A stretch of 64,000 bases of DNA from Chelonoidis abingdonii (lineage: Eukaryota; Chordata; Testudines; Testudinidae), in contig NC_133790.1 in the NCBI RefSeq assembly GCF_003597395.2, positions 22,537,854 to 22,601,853 on the forward strand. The letters run 5' to 3'. Each line of letters begins with the position of its first letter. The first letter of the stretch is position 1. The notes under the pieces are model-generated. The model was not told the DNA's origin and ran no database searches. It saw only the letters and a program-made list of their open reading frames with translations. The position numbers and the translations under genes are program-made. Positions 23,096-34,655 of this stretch are shown here, piece by piece.

Positions 23096-23867
23096 TGTAG
23101 ATGTACTGCTGCAGGCATGATGATGGTGATTCTGTGGGTGGCAGTCTTCCTTGCAGATCAATATTGAGCCAGTCTCCCCCAATAGTGGTAAGGGGTATTC
23201 TACTACAACTGGAGGTGATACTGTATGCTGGTTTAGATGTAAAAATTGGGGTCCTGAAGTCATTAAAGAGATTAAAGGAGATTGTAGGAGTATTAATGCA
23301 AGTTTCATGATCAGATTCCAACTTGAGTAAAACATTTTTCTGTCTAAATTTTCCTTGCAGTTTCAGTTTCTTAAGTAGTTTTTGTAACTGTTGCTATGCA
23401 TAGTTGAACAGTCCCTTTAATTTCACCTCAGTGATGAGAGTATCTGAGTGGGGAAGTGATCATTATTTACTAGAGCTGTTGATTAATTGCAGTTAACTCA
23501 AATGATTAACTCAAATTAATCCCGATTTAAAAAAATTGTGATTAATCACAGGTTTAATCGTACTGTTAACAAAGAGACTACCAATTTAAATTGATTTAAA
23601 TATTTTGGATGTTTTTCTGCATTTTCATATATATCTTGTATTCTGTGTTGTAGTCAAAATCAAAGTGTATATTTTGATTACAAATATTTGCACTGTAAAA
23701 ATGATAAACAGAAGAAATAATATTTTTCAATTCACCTCATACAAGTACTGTAGTGCAATCTTTGTCCTGAATGTGCAACTTACAAATGAAGATTTTTTTT
23801 TTTGTTACATAGCTGCACTCAAAAACAAAACCGTGTAAAACTTCAGAAGCTACAAGTCCACTTAGTC

Positions 23868-24090
23868 CTACTTCTTGTTCAGCCAATCGCTAAGACAGAT
23901 ACGTTCGTTTACTTTTACAAGAGATAATGCTGCCCTCTTCTTATTTACAATGTCACCAGAAAGTGAGTACAGGTATTTGCATGGCAGTTTTGTAGCCAGC
24001 ATTGCAAGGTATTTACGTGCCAAATATGCTAAACATTCTTGTGCTCCTTCATGCTTCGGCCACCATTCCAGAGGACGTACTTCCATGCTG
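23868..24090 (-). pseudogene. hAT transposase C-terminal dimerisation domain (left arm copy)
   Basis: The minus-strand frame reads LEWWPKHEG, YLARKYLAML, LYSLSGDIVNKKRAAL, then ICLSDWLNKK and a stop. This is the hATC dimerisation domain in order, about 70 residues. It faces away from the central transposase segment, so it belongs to the inverted left arm and not to the main reading direction. It has no own start of transposase, so it is a fragment. Confidence 0.85.
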
Positions 24091-24135
24091 ATGATGGTTG
24101 TTAAAAAAAAAATGTGTTAATTAAATTTGTGACTG

Positions 24136-24740
24136 AACTCTTTGGGGGAGAATTGTATGTCTACTCCTCTGTTTTACCCACATTCTGCCATATATTTCAT
24201 GTTACAGCAGTTTCGGATGATGACTCGGCACATGTTGTTCGTTTTAAGAACACGTTCACTGCAGATTTGACAAAATGCAAAGAAGGTACCAATGTGAGAT
24301 TTGTAAAGATAGCGACAGCATTTGACGCAAAGTTTAAGAATCTAAAATCTGAGAGCGACACGATAAGGAGCATGCTTTCAGAGGTCTTAGAAGAGCAACA
24401 CTCCAATGCGAAAACTACAGAACCCGAGTCACCAAAAAAGAAAATCAGCCTTCTGCTGGTGTCATCTGACTCAGATAATGAAAATGAATGTGTCGGTCCA
24501 CACTGCTTTAGATGGTTTTCAAGCAGAACTAGTCATCAACGTGGAGGTGTGTCCCCCGGAATGGTGGTTGAAGCATGCGCATCTGTCACGTAAATACCTT
24601 GCGATGCCGGCTACAACAGTGCCATGAGAACGCTTGTTCTCAATTTCAGGTGAGATTGTAAACAAGAAGTGGACAGCATTATCTACTGCAAATGTAAACA
24701 AACTTGTTCAGCCAGTCACTCAGACAAACATGAAGTAGGA
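24136..24740 (+). pseudogene. hAT transposase, central and C-terminal remnant
   Basis: The plus-strand frames encode DLTKCKEGTNVRFVKIATAF, then FKNLKSESDTIRSMLSEVLE and an SPKKKISLLLVSSDSDNENE linker. A frameshift follows, then PEWWLKHAHLSRKYLAMPAT, a TGA, and a second hATC core (IVNKKWTALSTANVNKL). Upstream parts (BED finger, catalytic core) are absent. The relic is broken by frameshifts near 24490-24580 and by the TGA near 24625. It cannot make a transposase. Confidence 0.85.
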
Positions 24741-25214
24741 CTGAGTAGACTTGCATGCTCTAAAATGTTACATTTGTTTTATTTTTGAATGCAGTATTTT
24801 TTAAATAATTCTATATTTGTAAGTTCAGCTTGAATGATAAAGATTGGATTACAGTACTTGTATTAGGTGAATTGAAAAATACTATTTCTTTTCTTTTTAC
24901 AGTGCAAATATTTGTAATACAAATAAATATAAACTGAGCACTGTACACTTTGTATTCTATGTTGTAATTAAAATTAATATATTTGCGAATGTAGAAATCA
25001 TCCAAAAATATTTAAATAAATGGTATTCTGTTGTTTAACAGTGTGATTAATCACGATTAATTTTTTTAATCTCTTTACAGCCCTGTTATTTATCCTTAGA
25101 TACTTTACAGGTGTGTTGCATGAAATTAGTTAATAGTTTGTAAAGAACTACTGAAGAGCAAAATATTTTAAAGTGTCTGATTTCTCTTGAGACCTGAACT
25201 CTCATTCAGTTGTG

Positions 25215-25630
25215 AATTCCTAGATTTATAGATTCTTAGATTCTAAGGCTGGGAGGGACCATTGTGATGATCTAGTCTGACCTCCTGTATGGCACAGGCC
25301 ATAAATCTTCCCCAAAAGAATTCCTAGCCCATATCTTTTTAGAAAAATATCTAATCTTCCTTTAAAAATAGTTAGTCATGGTGGATTCTCCATCACTAGG
25401 TAAATTGTTGCAATGATTAATTACTCTCACCCTTAAAAATTGACATCTTATTTCCAGTTTGAATTCACTAGCTTCAACTTCCAGCCTTTGAATTCTATTT
25501 ATACTTTTCTCCGCTAGATTAAAAAGACCATTATCACACTTTTTTCCTCATGTATATACTTACAGACTTTAGTAACCAATTCAGTAACGATACTGCATCC
25601 CTGTATCTTGTTTGGCTGACTTCTTTCCAT
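25215..25630 (-). mobile_element. CR1 LINE 3' fragment (antisense)
   Basis: TAAGGCTGGGAGGGACCATT followed by GTGATGATCTAGTCTGACCT and CCTGTATGGCACAGGCCATA is the reversed CR1 3' end. The rest is reversed ORF2 C-terminus. Confidence 0.8.
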
Positions 25631-26357
25631 TTAGTCTAATTCAAATGCTACAGAGAAATGATAGTGTAGTTAATCACAGGGCAGAAAAATACCCCATATA
25701 TTTAGAAAGTGCAGAAGGGTATGTGATAAAGTGCACATCTCTCCAACACAGGTTATGCTTTTGATCAGTTCCTCAAGTTAACCTTTGCTTTTGATCATTT
25801 ACCATAGCATACCTCTTTATACTTCTATCCTGGACCCAGGATATAAATGGAGACTGCTGCATGGTGTTTTCAAACTTCTTCAGACCAATTAAAATGAATC
25901 TTCAGAATCTGCTGACACTTAATATGATAGCAAATTTGTTTAGTATTGTACTATATGCATGAACTGGTTTCAGATTGAGTAAGGCCTTGGGCTTGATTGT
26001 CAGGATCTACAGTATCATGGACAGCCTTTCTTTCCTTTCACAATGAGAAAGCAATGACCTTTTGGCAATGTAGTTGACAAAGCCTAGGATAAAGCTTGAG
26101 ATAAAGACTTAACATATTCTCTCAAAAGTGCTGAACTATGAAATGAAGTACTGCAGGAGATAAGATTGAGCAAAAGCAAACAAAACTGTCTTCAGGTATG
26201 CCTCAAAGTCCATACATTGCAGGAAAGCTAAAGTAATAACTGGTGAGAAAGTATCTCACTTTCTAAAACAGTAGACTTCCCAGAACCTGGAAGAAGAGAA
26301 GGTCAGATTCTGATATGTCTTCTGTGTGAAACTAAATAACTTCTTTAGTTTTTAGAT

Positions 26358-26830
26358 CAGGGGTGGGCAAACTTTTTGGCCCGAGGGCCACATCTGGGTA
26401 GGGAAATTGCATGCAGGGCCATGAATGTAGGACTGGGGTAGGGGGTTGGGGGGTGGGAGTGTGGGAGGGGGTGTGGTGTGCAGGAAGGAGCTCAGAGCAA
26501 GGGGTTGGGGTGTAGGAGGGGTGCCAGGTGTATGAGGGGGCTCAGGGCAGGGGGTTGGGGTGCAGAAGGGAGTGTGGAGTGTGGGAAAGGGCTCAGGGCA
26601 GGAGGTTGAGGTGCAGGAGGGGTGTGGCAGGGGGCTTAGGGCAGTGGGTTGGGGTGCAGGAGGTGTGTAGCGGGGGTTAGGGTGCAGGGTGTGTGTGGAG
26701 TGTGGCAGGGGGCTTGGGTACAGGAGGGGTGTGGCGGGGGCTCAGGGCAGAGGGTTGGGTGTAGCATATGGCTCAGGGCAGGGGATTGGGTTGTGGGGCA
26801 CAGGAGGGGTTTGGGGTGTGGGCTCTTATT
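26358..26830 (+). mobile_element. hAT-type MITE with G-rich internal minisatellite
   Basis: It starts CAGGGGTGGGCAAACTTTTT then GGCCCGAGGGCCACATCTGG, a common chelonian hAT non-autonomous end. Inside is a degenerate tandem array of about 30-40-base units built on GGCTCAGGGCAGGGGGTTGG and GGTGCAGGAGGGGTGTGG. The right terminus is not seen, so it is 3'-truncated or diverged. Confidence 0.75.
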
Positions 26831-26989
26831 TTTCACATAAAATGTTAATGTGCCTTGCTTAAAAGTGGTTAACATCTTGACAAATCTGTTGCCAGGTTGC
26901 TCTATCCTCTGTTGTTGCTTCCCAGTTGCTAGGATCAACCTGAAATGCTTTCAAGCTTGACTTCAATGAGATCGAGTGATCCAAGGAGT

Positions 26990-27420
26990 TGCATCCTGAC
27001 CATGTTGGCTACTAACTATTGATGGACTTGTCGGCTATGAACATGCCTAATTCTTTTTTGAGCCCATTTATACTTTGGTCTTCACAGCATCCCCTGGCAA
27101 CGAGTTCACCAGGTTGATTGTGCATTGTGTGAAGTACTTAGTTTGTTTTAAACTTGCTGCCTATTAATTTAATCGAGTGACCCCTGGTTCTTGGATTAGG
27201 GAAGTATTATTTACCCCCTTCGCTTATTCATTTGCTCTACATCATTCATGCTTTTATAGACCTCTATCGTATCTCCCCTTAGTAGCCTCTTTTCTAAGTT
27301 GAAGAGTCTCTGTGTTTTTAATCTCTCCTGATGTGGAAGCTGTTCCATACCACTAATTTTTGTTGCCCTTTTCTGTACCTTTTCCCTACTTTAGTGTATC
27401 TTTTTTGAGATGGGGTAACC
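26990..27420 (-). mobile_element. CR1 LINE fragment (antisense)
   Basis: The reverse strand gives the ORF2 C-terminal region and tail. Plus-strand landmarks are AACTTGCTGCCTATTAATTT, GACCTCTATCGTATCTCCCC and GTTCCATACCACTAATTTTT. The matching sense-strand segment is in the CR1 copy at 44880-47490 (around 47020-47220). Confidence 0.75.
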
Positions 27421-27429
27421 AGAACTCCA

Positions 27430-29860
27430 CTGAGTAGTTTGTTCCAGATTATATTGTTTATACTGGGCACTATGAAAATGGATGCCTTGTTTAGGCGACC
27501 ATAAAATATGGCTTTGGGTATTCTCAAGACGGCCGTATAAATGAGATACGTAGTGCAAAGCAGCTGAGTTTTTATGAGCATACTTGAAATTCCAGACATT
27601 CAACCATTATGTCAATATTGGGAATCTGGTCCCATCATTTGCCCCTGTTAACAGACCAAAAACTATGCATGTAGAACTGATCAAGTGGTGGCAATGTGTT
27701 GTCCATGTTTCAAAATCATATAGAAGCATTTTAAGTTTGACAGCCCAGCAGACATTTAGCTTAGTGCTTATTTTGATGCCCCTATCATTCCATAGGTGGT
27801 GTGACAGCATTCCAAATGCAGCACTGACCTTGGCAATGGGTAATCTCATAATTAATTGTGGTGTTCTACCTAGGTAGCAAAACTTCTGCATGAACTTGAG
27901 TGGAGTGTTGATCCTAATTGGGTAGAGTAGACATGCATTCACTGTACAGGCTGGTACAGTACATCAGTGTTCTTTAAACTGATTGTGAAACCAAAACAAT
28001 TGTACGAGTGAATTGATCAGTTATAAATTGACTGTCATTAATTAAGTGAGCAACCACTGTACAGACATCGGCAAATAAAAACTTAATGAGTAAATCTGCC
28101 ACTTTTGTGTGAGAACCACTGTGTTGCAGATTGAACAATTTTCCATCAGTTTTAAATGGATAAATACTATGTCAATGTCATGAAATGCATCCATAAACAT
28201 AGCCAAAAAAGGATGGAAAAGAGTGGGAGCCAGCATGCAACATTGTTTGGTGGCTTGGTGACTAGAAAGAGGTCTGATATCTTGCCATTTTGCACCCCTT
28301 TGGCTATCATGGAGAGCCCAAAAGACAGAAATACACTTTGCAGGGCATCCAAAGATGAACAAAAGTTTCCAGTCCTTCATGATTTACAGAGTCAAAAACT
28401 TTAGCTAAGTTGACAAACACCATATATAAAGACCACAGTTTAGCTTCGAGCACTTTTCCTGAAGTGTACAGTCTGAAAATCATGTCTATAGGTCCCTGTC
28501 CTGACGAAAATCCACACTGAAACTTGAGGAGATGGTTTCCACAATATAGTTGGTAGGTCTATTCAGTGTGACCTGTGCAAGAATTTTCCGACCAACAAAG
28601 AGTAAGGAAATGCCCTGGTGATTATCACAAGTTGCCCTCTCACCCATATGTTTATAGAGGTGGACCATGTTGGCATCTTTGAAATTCTGTGGCACTGATT
28701 CTTGCTCCCAGATAACGTGGAAGAGCCATGTGTGGTGCCTTGCATTGTGGTAGCAACCCTGCTTATAGATCTTTACTGGAATGCCATCTGGTCCAGGTGC
28801 TTTCCCTTGTGATAGCTGCTTTATTGCTGTTATGGTCTCTCATAAGGTAGGGGCTAGTGCAATTTCTTCTTTTAATAGGCAGTGTGGAAGAACATTAATT
28901 GCGTCCTTCAAAATGTTGGAAGGGTGATTGAGAAGGGAACTGAAATATTCCATCAATTGGTCAAGGATTTTTTTGGTCAGTTTAAGAGTTCATTGCCATC
29001 CAGTGTACGTACAGGGGTTATCCTGGGTTGTACCTGGGGCCAGACACCACACAACACCCAGGAAAAAGGTCTTTGTTGTCAGTTGTTACTCTGCCACTTT
29101 CTTTTCCCACCGCAGATTTTTAATTTGCCGAAGTCTGTTCTGAATGGTGTGTTTCTCTGATATACTGCATTCCTAGCGGCTGAATTTTTGTCTATTGTAT
29201 AGGCTTGATGGGAACTATGCAATTATTTAAAGAGTGGATATACTTTTGGGGTCATTCTCATCAAACCAGTCCTGATGTTTTCTCTTAACAAATCCAAGAA
29301 CTTCAGCATCTGTATTGTATTTTATGTCCCCAAAAATGTTTCTAGACTGTCTCAACATTCGAGGCTTCTGTAATTGAGAGAAATGCTTCCATGAGTTTGT
29401 TGGAGTTCAAAGTGTTTGCCACAATTTTCCAGGCTTGAAATACTGATTTTCTTCATTGATGTGAGTTGCTGTCTCTTGATTGATAGCATTCAGAGGGACA
29501 CTTGACTTTCACATGACTATCTGTGCCTCTCATGAGTGAGCCTGACATTGTGAAGATCACTTCACTGTACAATAACGTAATCCATCATGAGCCACTGTTT
29601 TGAATAATGGTGCCTCCAGATTCTTGTATTTGTTACTTGTTCAGATACTATGTTGGAGATGATTGGGTTGTACTTGGCACATTTGGAAAGTCATTAGGTT
29701 GTCGTGGAGTCAGTAACACAAACCCTATCATGATGCATCATCCCGAGGAACTCTGGCTTTTAAATCACCTAAAATGATGAGCTTATTCCGTAGGATCAAT
29801 CTGATGATATTAAGGGTGTGATAGAAGTCATCCTTATCCTCTGGATGGATCATGAGAACT
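27430..29860 (-). pseudogene. Non-LTR retrotransposon (RTE-like?) endonuclease-linker and reverse transcriptase, decayed
   Basis: Reading right to left, the minus strand gives: an endonuclease-like piece (IILGDLKARV, near 29770); KRKHQDWFDENDPKV (about 29250-29285), a linker typical of one family of vertebrate LINEs; FKDANMVHLYKHMGERATC and ISLLFVGRKILAQVTLNR; a CGF-type block; an FVNLAKVFDSVNHEGLETF block (about 28430); CMLAPTLFHPFLAMFMDAFH; and the catalytic box as LFADV in place of F/Y-A-D-D (about 28066-28080). The thumb follows (FCYLGRT, AFGML, RGIKISTKLNVCWAVKLKML). Stops and frameshifts are frequent and the second catalytic Asp is lost, so it is dead. Clade placement is by impression. 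The tail at 60573-60960 may be from a related family. Confidence 0.8.
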
Positions 29861-29999
29861 TAATTTCAACAACTTTCTACTACTTTGTTATAAGGAAATT
29901 GGTCTACAGGAAGATCTCAGTGTACAAAACGTATTTTGTTAACAGTTATTGTGCTTGTATGTAAATGATTCAAAATAAAAAATTGGAAACAAATTAGTC

Positions 30000-32250
30000 A
30001 TGTGGGTAGGGAGAAATGGTGTGAAACACAAAATAATATGAACAAATGTCGGGTCAAGGCTGTGTAATATACTTTGAAAATACAGTACATGTTTCATAAA
30101 TCTTATTGAAATGTAAGTATTGCGACACTCCTTTTATTCTGCCAGTGATGCTAGCCTTGATGATCCTTTTCTCCCACAACTTTTCATGAAGCCTCTGTGC
30201 ATGGAATGCTCTTCTTGCTCTGGTCTGCTAAGCCACTTTACTCATTCATATCCCTTTGGGAATTCTGTTTGTGCGCCCTGTGAAAGAGGAAGCTGTCTTT
30301 CTGTCCTATAGAACCACCATGATGTGCACATTCTGAAACGGAGTAACTGTGTCATTGTAGTATTGTAATCCTTACGTTGTATTGTTCATCTCCACTCAGC
30401 CATGTTTAAAATTTGTAAGCTCCTTAGAAGGGAACATGTACTTCTGTTATGTTTTTGAAGCATTTAGCAGACTTATGGTTATTAGGAAAAAAAATCATCA
30501 TCTAAAAAAACAAAGTAATTTATGAACAGTAACAAAACAAGAGTTAGAATAGAATAGTCCTCCAATACCACACCACAACAACATTCAAAATTGACAAATA
30601 TAGCAAGAGAAGTACAAATGAAGTCTGTCTTTTGGGTATGGGCTAAGGGTGGAGTGGCTTCTTAAGACTACATATTTCACTTTGGAATTTTGCAGGAACC
30701 CCTCTGTGATTTTTTTTTTTTTTCTTTTTAACTCACAACTTCATTTATCTATAAAGGCAAACATTAACAAAGCAATTCCTTGATGTGCAGTCTTGCACAT
30801 AGAATATCTCCTTAGTGCACAGTGTACGTGCACAGAAGTCAGTGATATGCAAACCTATTTTATAGCCTAAAAATACTACCAGTAAATAATCTAACATAAT
30901 AGAAACTGAAAAAGGGCTACAATGGTTTTGGGCTGCCATTGACCTCTCCCTCACCTTTCGCGATCTTAAGAAGTTAAGTCACTTCTAGATCTGTTTCTGT
31001 CTGGGTTGGGTGAGCTTCCTTTACGCTCTGTGGCTGTTCGGAGGCTCCTGGTCTTAGATGTTTTCCTGTATGTCATCTGGCACTTGGTTGTAAACAGCAA
31101 GAATAGCCCTTCCTCCCCTCCCCCTGTTCTTTAAATACTCACTTTACCTGTAAGGGTATATCTTCACTGAAGTTTATTCCAGGCTAGCCTAGTACTGGTG
31201 TAACGTTCCCACCTATGGCCTGAGTAACTGCCTCTACAATGTTGCTGTACTGCCCATGTGCTGGGATGGATTTTTGGTGGATCTTCTAGTGGTGCATTAA
31301 ACTGGACTGCTCTGTGAATTTGTTTGCAGAGTGCACTCTCGCTTTCTCTCACCTAGCATGGAGCTGATGTCTTGGGTAATGACATGGGAACAATACTTCA
31401 TTTAAAAAATTTGCAAATGGAGTTACCTTTTATTAATACAGTCAGTTCTGAAGGCAAAAGCAAACAGCATTTGGTGGTGAGAACTTTTAAGGAGAATGCA
31501 TTAAAGAATTAAGTCTGCAGATCAGCGATCTGTACTGCATCCAGTGGACCTGTCTGCCTATCTGCAGCAGAAATGGTGCTGGTGCAGGCAAATATGGGTT
31601 TAAAATGCTGAGCCAGTGCAGGTGACTTGAGTACAGAAGAAGGGAGGAAGTAGACAAGTGCAACTTTCAGGGAATTGTGGGATAGCATTGGGGGACTAGC
31701 AGCACCCAGACTTGATTAGCCAAGTAAGCTGGTTACCAGCCTGGGCTGAAACAAAACCAGAGCTGGTGTGTGCTAGGTTGGGTTGTATGGACGGCAGGAG
31801 TGTTAGGGGAAACGCCCAGGCAAGAAAGAGTTTGGGCTAATTTGTCTTCACTTTGACAGTACATGTGAGTTATTCCACTTCAGCTAGTCTAGCTAAAGTG
31901 AGTGCAACCAGTCTGCAAAAGAACTCTTGAGCTACTCAGTGATTGGATTAGTAGTTACTGAATTGTTATAACTCAAGCTGCCCATTGCATTACTAGCTGA
32001 AGTGTCAGCAGCATTTTAGCTTCAACCTTCTGTCCCCTGGACTAGCTAGGTCGAGTTCAAAGCTCCACTTAAGATTTTTGTGAATGTACAGGAGTCTGAT
32101 TAGGAGCAAAAATTGAGTTATAGCTCAAGCTAACCATGCAGTGAAAATGAACGATTAATCTCTTGGCTGTCTCTGGGCTCAGGGAAAACGTCTCTCTTCA
32201 TACTTAGGCTCTTTTTTTTTTTTTTTTCCTTTGAAGCCTTCAAAGATTCA
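30000..32250. other. SPPL3 intron sequence, only weak repeat traces
   Basis: No exon is supported. At 31140-31360 and 31830-32150 there are MITE-like runs. CCACTTCAGCTAGTCTAGCT (31871) resembles CACTTCAGCTAGGCTAACTT at 22357, so a low-copy family is shared by 22140-22400 and this block. Confidence 0.4.
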
Positions 32251-32261
32251 ATTCAGGGCTT

Positions 32262-32400
32262 GTCTACCCTGGCACTTTACAGCACTGCAACTTGCTCACT
32301 CAGGGGTGTAAAAAACCACCCCCCTGAGCGCTGCAAGTTTCAGTGCTGTAAAGTGCCAGCATAGACTGGCTCCCAGCGCTGCTGCAGTTTCTCCTATAGA
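32262..32400. mobile_element. Fold-back MITE end
   Basis: After CAGGGCTTGTCTACCCT the sequence GGCACTTTACAGCACTGCAA is followed, about 50 bases on, by its inverse ending TGCTGTAAAGTGCC. The loop side carries TCAGGGG and CCCCCCTGA as well. The whole folds into a hairpin of roughly 86 bases. This is the left end of a DNA transposon whose other end I cannot place. Confidence 0.65.
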
Positions 32401-32889
32401 GGTAGTTTTTTTACAGCACTGGAGGAATGAGGCTTGGTGAGGGGCTCCGGGTGCGGGGGGGCGAGGGTTCAAGTGCATGAGGTTTCATCACTTGGTTCTC
32501 AGGGGGTGAGGCTTGGCCGGAGGGTCTGTGTATGGAGAGGTCTGGATTCATGGGGGTTGGGCAGGCAGGGGAGCAGCTCCCTGTACAGTGACCCTTCCTC
32601 CCACAGCTGAGGAGCAATGGGGACTGAAGGTGGGAAGCTTCCTGTACTCGGAGAGGTTTCTGCAGGGAGTGCCACCTTTAGGAAGTGCAGGACCCAATTG
32701 GAACATTTTTGGCTGGGCCCTGGCAGAGATGACCAAAAAAAAATAAATGTAAAAAAAGGGGGGTGCTGGGGTGGCTGTGGGCAGGGGGTACAGCAGGGGC
32801 TGGCTGTGGGCAGGGGATGCGGGTACAGGGGGTACAGCCCACCCTGTACAGTAAGTCCTTCGTCCTCTTCCCTCCCCCACCAGGGTAGC

Positions 32890-33450
32890 AGCAGCAGCCT
32901 GGGGCTCGGGGGCTATTTAAAGGGCCCGGGGCTCCCCTGCTTCTAACACCCCGGCCCTTTAAATAGCTATGGGAGCCCTGGGCAAGTGGTGGGGCTCCTG
33001 CGGCTATTTAAAGGACTGGGGCGGCAGAGGCAGCCAGAGCCTCGGCCCTTTAAATAGCTCCCAGAGCTCCTCGCTATCCCAGGACTCTGGGAGCTATTTA
33101 AAGGGCCGGGGCTCCCCTGCTTCTACCGCCCCAGTCCTTTCAATAGCTACAGGAGGTCTGGGGAAGCAGTGAGGCTCCCATGGCTATTTAAAGGACCAGG
33201 GCGGCAGAGGCAGCTGGAGCCCCCCACTACTCCAGGGCTCCGGGGGCTATTTAAAGGGCCCAGGGCTCCCCTGCTTCTACCGCCCTGGCCCTTTAAATAG
33301 TCGAGGGAGCCCTGGTGAATCGGTGGCGTTCCTGCAGCTATTTAAAGGGCTGGGGTGATAGAAGCAATGGGCACCCTGGACTTTTTAAATAACCCCCAGA
33401 ACCCCACATCCCTACCTCAGAGCAGTGGGGCTCTGGTGGCGGTTTAAAGG
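32890..33450. repeat. Tandem array of palindromic GC-rich modules with TATTTAAA cores
   Basis: The module GGCTATTTAAAGGGCC, GGGGCTCCCCTGCTTCTA, CCGCCC, GGCCCTTTAAATAGC is itself an imperfect palindrome. GGGCTCCCCTGCTTCTA recurs near 32928, 33107 and 33265 (spacing about 160-180 bases), and TATTTAAA or TTTAAATA recurs about ten times. Between modules lie GCGGCAGAGGCAG spacers. No protein is encoded. Confidence 0.9.
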
Positions 33451-33879
33451 GCCTGGGGCTCCAACCTCTGCTGGGGGAGCACTAAGCCCTCTAAATTGCC
33501 CCCCTGGGGAAGCCTGGCCACCCCAGTGCGGTGCATCGTCTCTTGCCAGTACACTGTACTGTGGCTTGGGCACAGGGGAATCGGGTGAATCAGCCTGAAG
33601 CTGGCCCTGTCTGCGGGTGAGTCTGACCCAGACCCAGCCAAAATTAGCAGCTGATCCCAGTGCAGAATAAGAACCACTGCAGTGATTTGCCTTTCTGCTG
33701 GCTGCTCTGGGCACCCAAAACGATGTGCCCAGGCTTCTGGGGAAGGGTATGTGACCACTCTTGCAGCTTCCCTTTGCTTCCTCATCAGAAGTCATTTTTC
33801 TGCGAGGAAGCAAAAAAATCTCCAGGGGATATGAATTCTGCATGTGCGCAGTGGCACAGAATTCCCCCAGGAGTACCTA

Positions 33880-34540
33880 ATGTATGTACTGAAAGCAGTC
33901 ATATCTCCTCTGTTTTCTTTTTGCGAGTCTAAACAAACCAAGCTCTTCCAGTATCCTTTCATAAGATAGGCTCTCCATTCCCCATATCCTAGTACAGGGG
34001 TAGGCAAGCTATGGCACATGTGCCAAAGGTGGCACGCGAGCTGATTTTCAGTGGCACTCACACTGCCCGGGTCCTGGCCACCAGTCCGGGGGGCTCTGCA
34101 TTTTAATTTAATTATAAATGAAGCTGCTTAAACATTTAAAAAACCTTATTTACTTTACATACAACAGTAGTTTAGTTATATATTATAGACTTACAGAAAG
34201 AGACCTTCTAAAAACGTTAAAATGTATTACTGGCATACAGAACCTTAAATTAGAGTGAATAAATGAAGACTTGGCACACCACTTCTGAAAGGTTGCCGAC
34301 CCCTGTCCTAGTAGCTCTTCTCTGGACCCATTTCAGTTTAAATTCATCTGTCTTGAACATGGGTGACTGAAATTGTACACAGGATCCAAATGAGGTCTTA
34401 CCAATGCCTTGTACAATGGCATTAATACTTCTCCATCTCTACTAGAAATGCTTTGCTTAATACATCCTAGGATTACAGTTATCTTTTTTCATAGCCGTAT
34501 CACATTGGTGGCTCGTTGTAATTTAAATGGCTTACTTTAT
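33880..34540 (-). mobile_element. CR1-type LINE fragment (antisense), split by a MITE
   Basis: The parts at 33900-33994 and 34306-34540 join across the MITE at 33995-34305 into one CR1-like antisense stretch. Landmarks are AAGCTCTTCCAGTATCCTTT, CTCTGGACCCATTTCAG, CAATACTTCTCCATCTCTAC-like text near 34425, and TACATCCTAGGATTACAG. Only a part of the element is present. Confidence 0.7.
33995..34305. mobile_element. hAT MITE, perfect 8-bp target duplication
   Basis: A 311-base element starts CAGGGGTAGGCAAGCTATGG and ends GGTTGCCGACCCCTG, giving terminal inverted repeats of about 15 bases. TCCTAGTA flanks it on both sides (33987-33994 and 34306-34313) without mismatch. It has no coding capacity. 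Confidence 0.95.
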
Positions 34541-34655
34541 TTTCCCCAGATCTTTTAGTTCTTGTCTAAAATTTGACTTCTAGGTAACAGAAAGCCAAAA
34601 CTAAGCTGCCATTGTTCAGCAGTGTCAGCATAGGATAACTCTGAAAGAGAGAATC

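Larger units (their letters stand above)
23471..25085. mobile_element. hAT transposon with long inverted arms
   Basis: The insert is flanked by TTATTTAC (23463-23470) and TTATTTAT (25086-25093), an 8-bp target duplication with one mismatch, the hallmark of hAT. The ends read TAGAGCTGT on the left and, reversed, CAGGGCTGT on the right. Each is followed by a run of ATTAATC/GATTAA steps. The arms are inverted copies of each other over several hundred bases, including AT-rich leader and transposase C-terminal coding. The middle carries transposase coding on the plus strand only. Confidence 0.9.

Noticed and set aside
22886..23335. 149-codon minus-strand frame
   Set aside because: It overlaps the 5S-like SINE relic and shows no domain, and an equally long frame exists in another phase.
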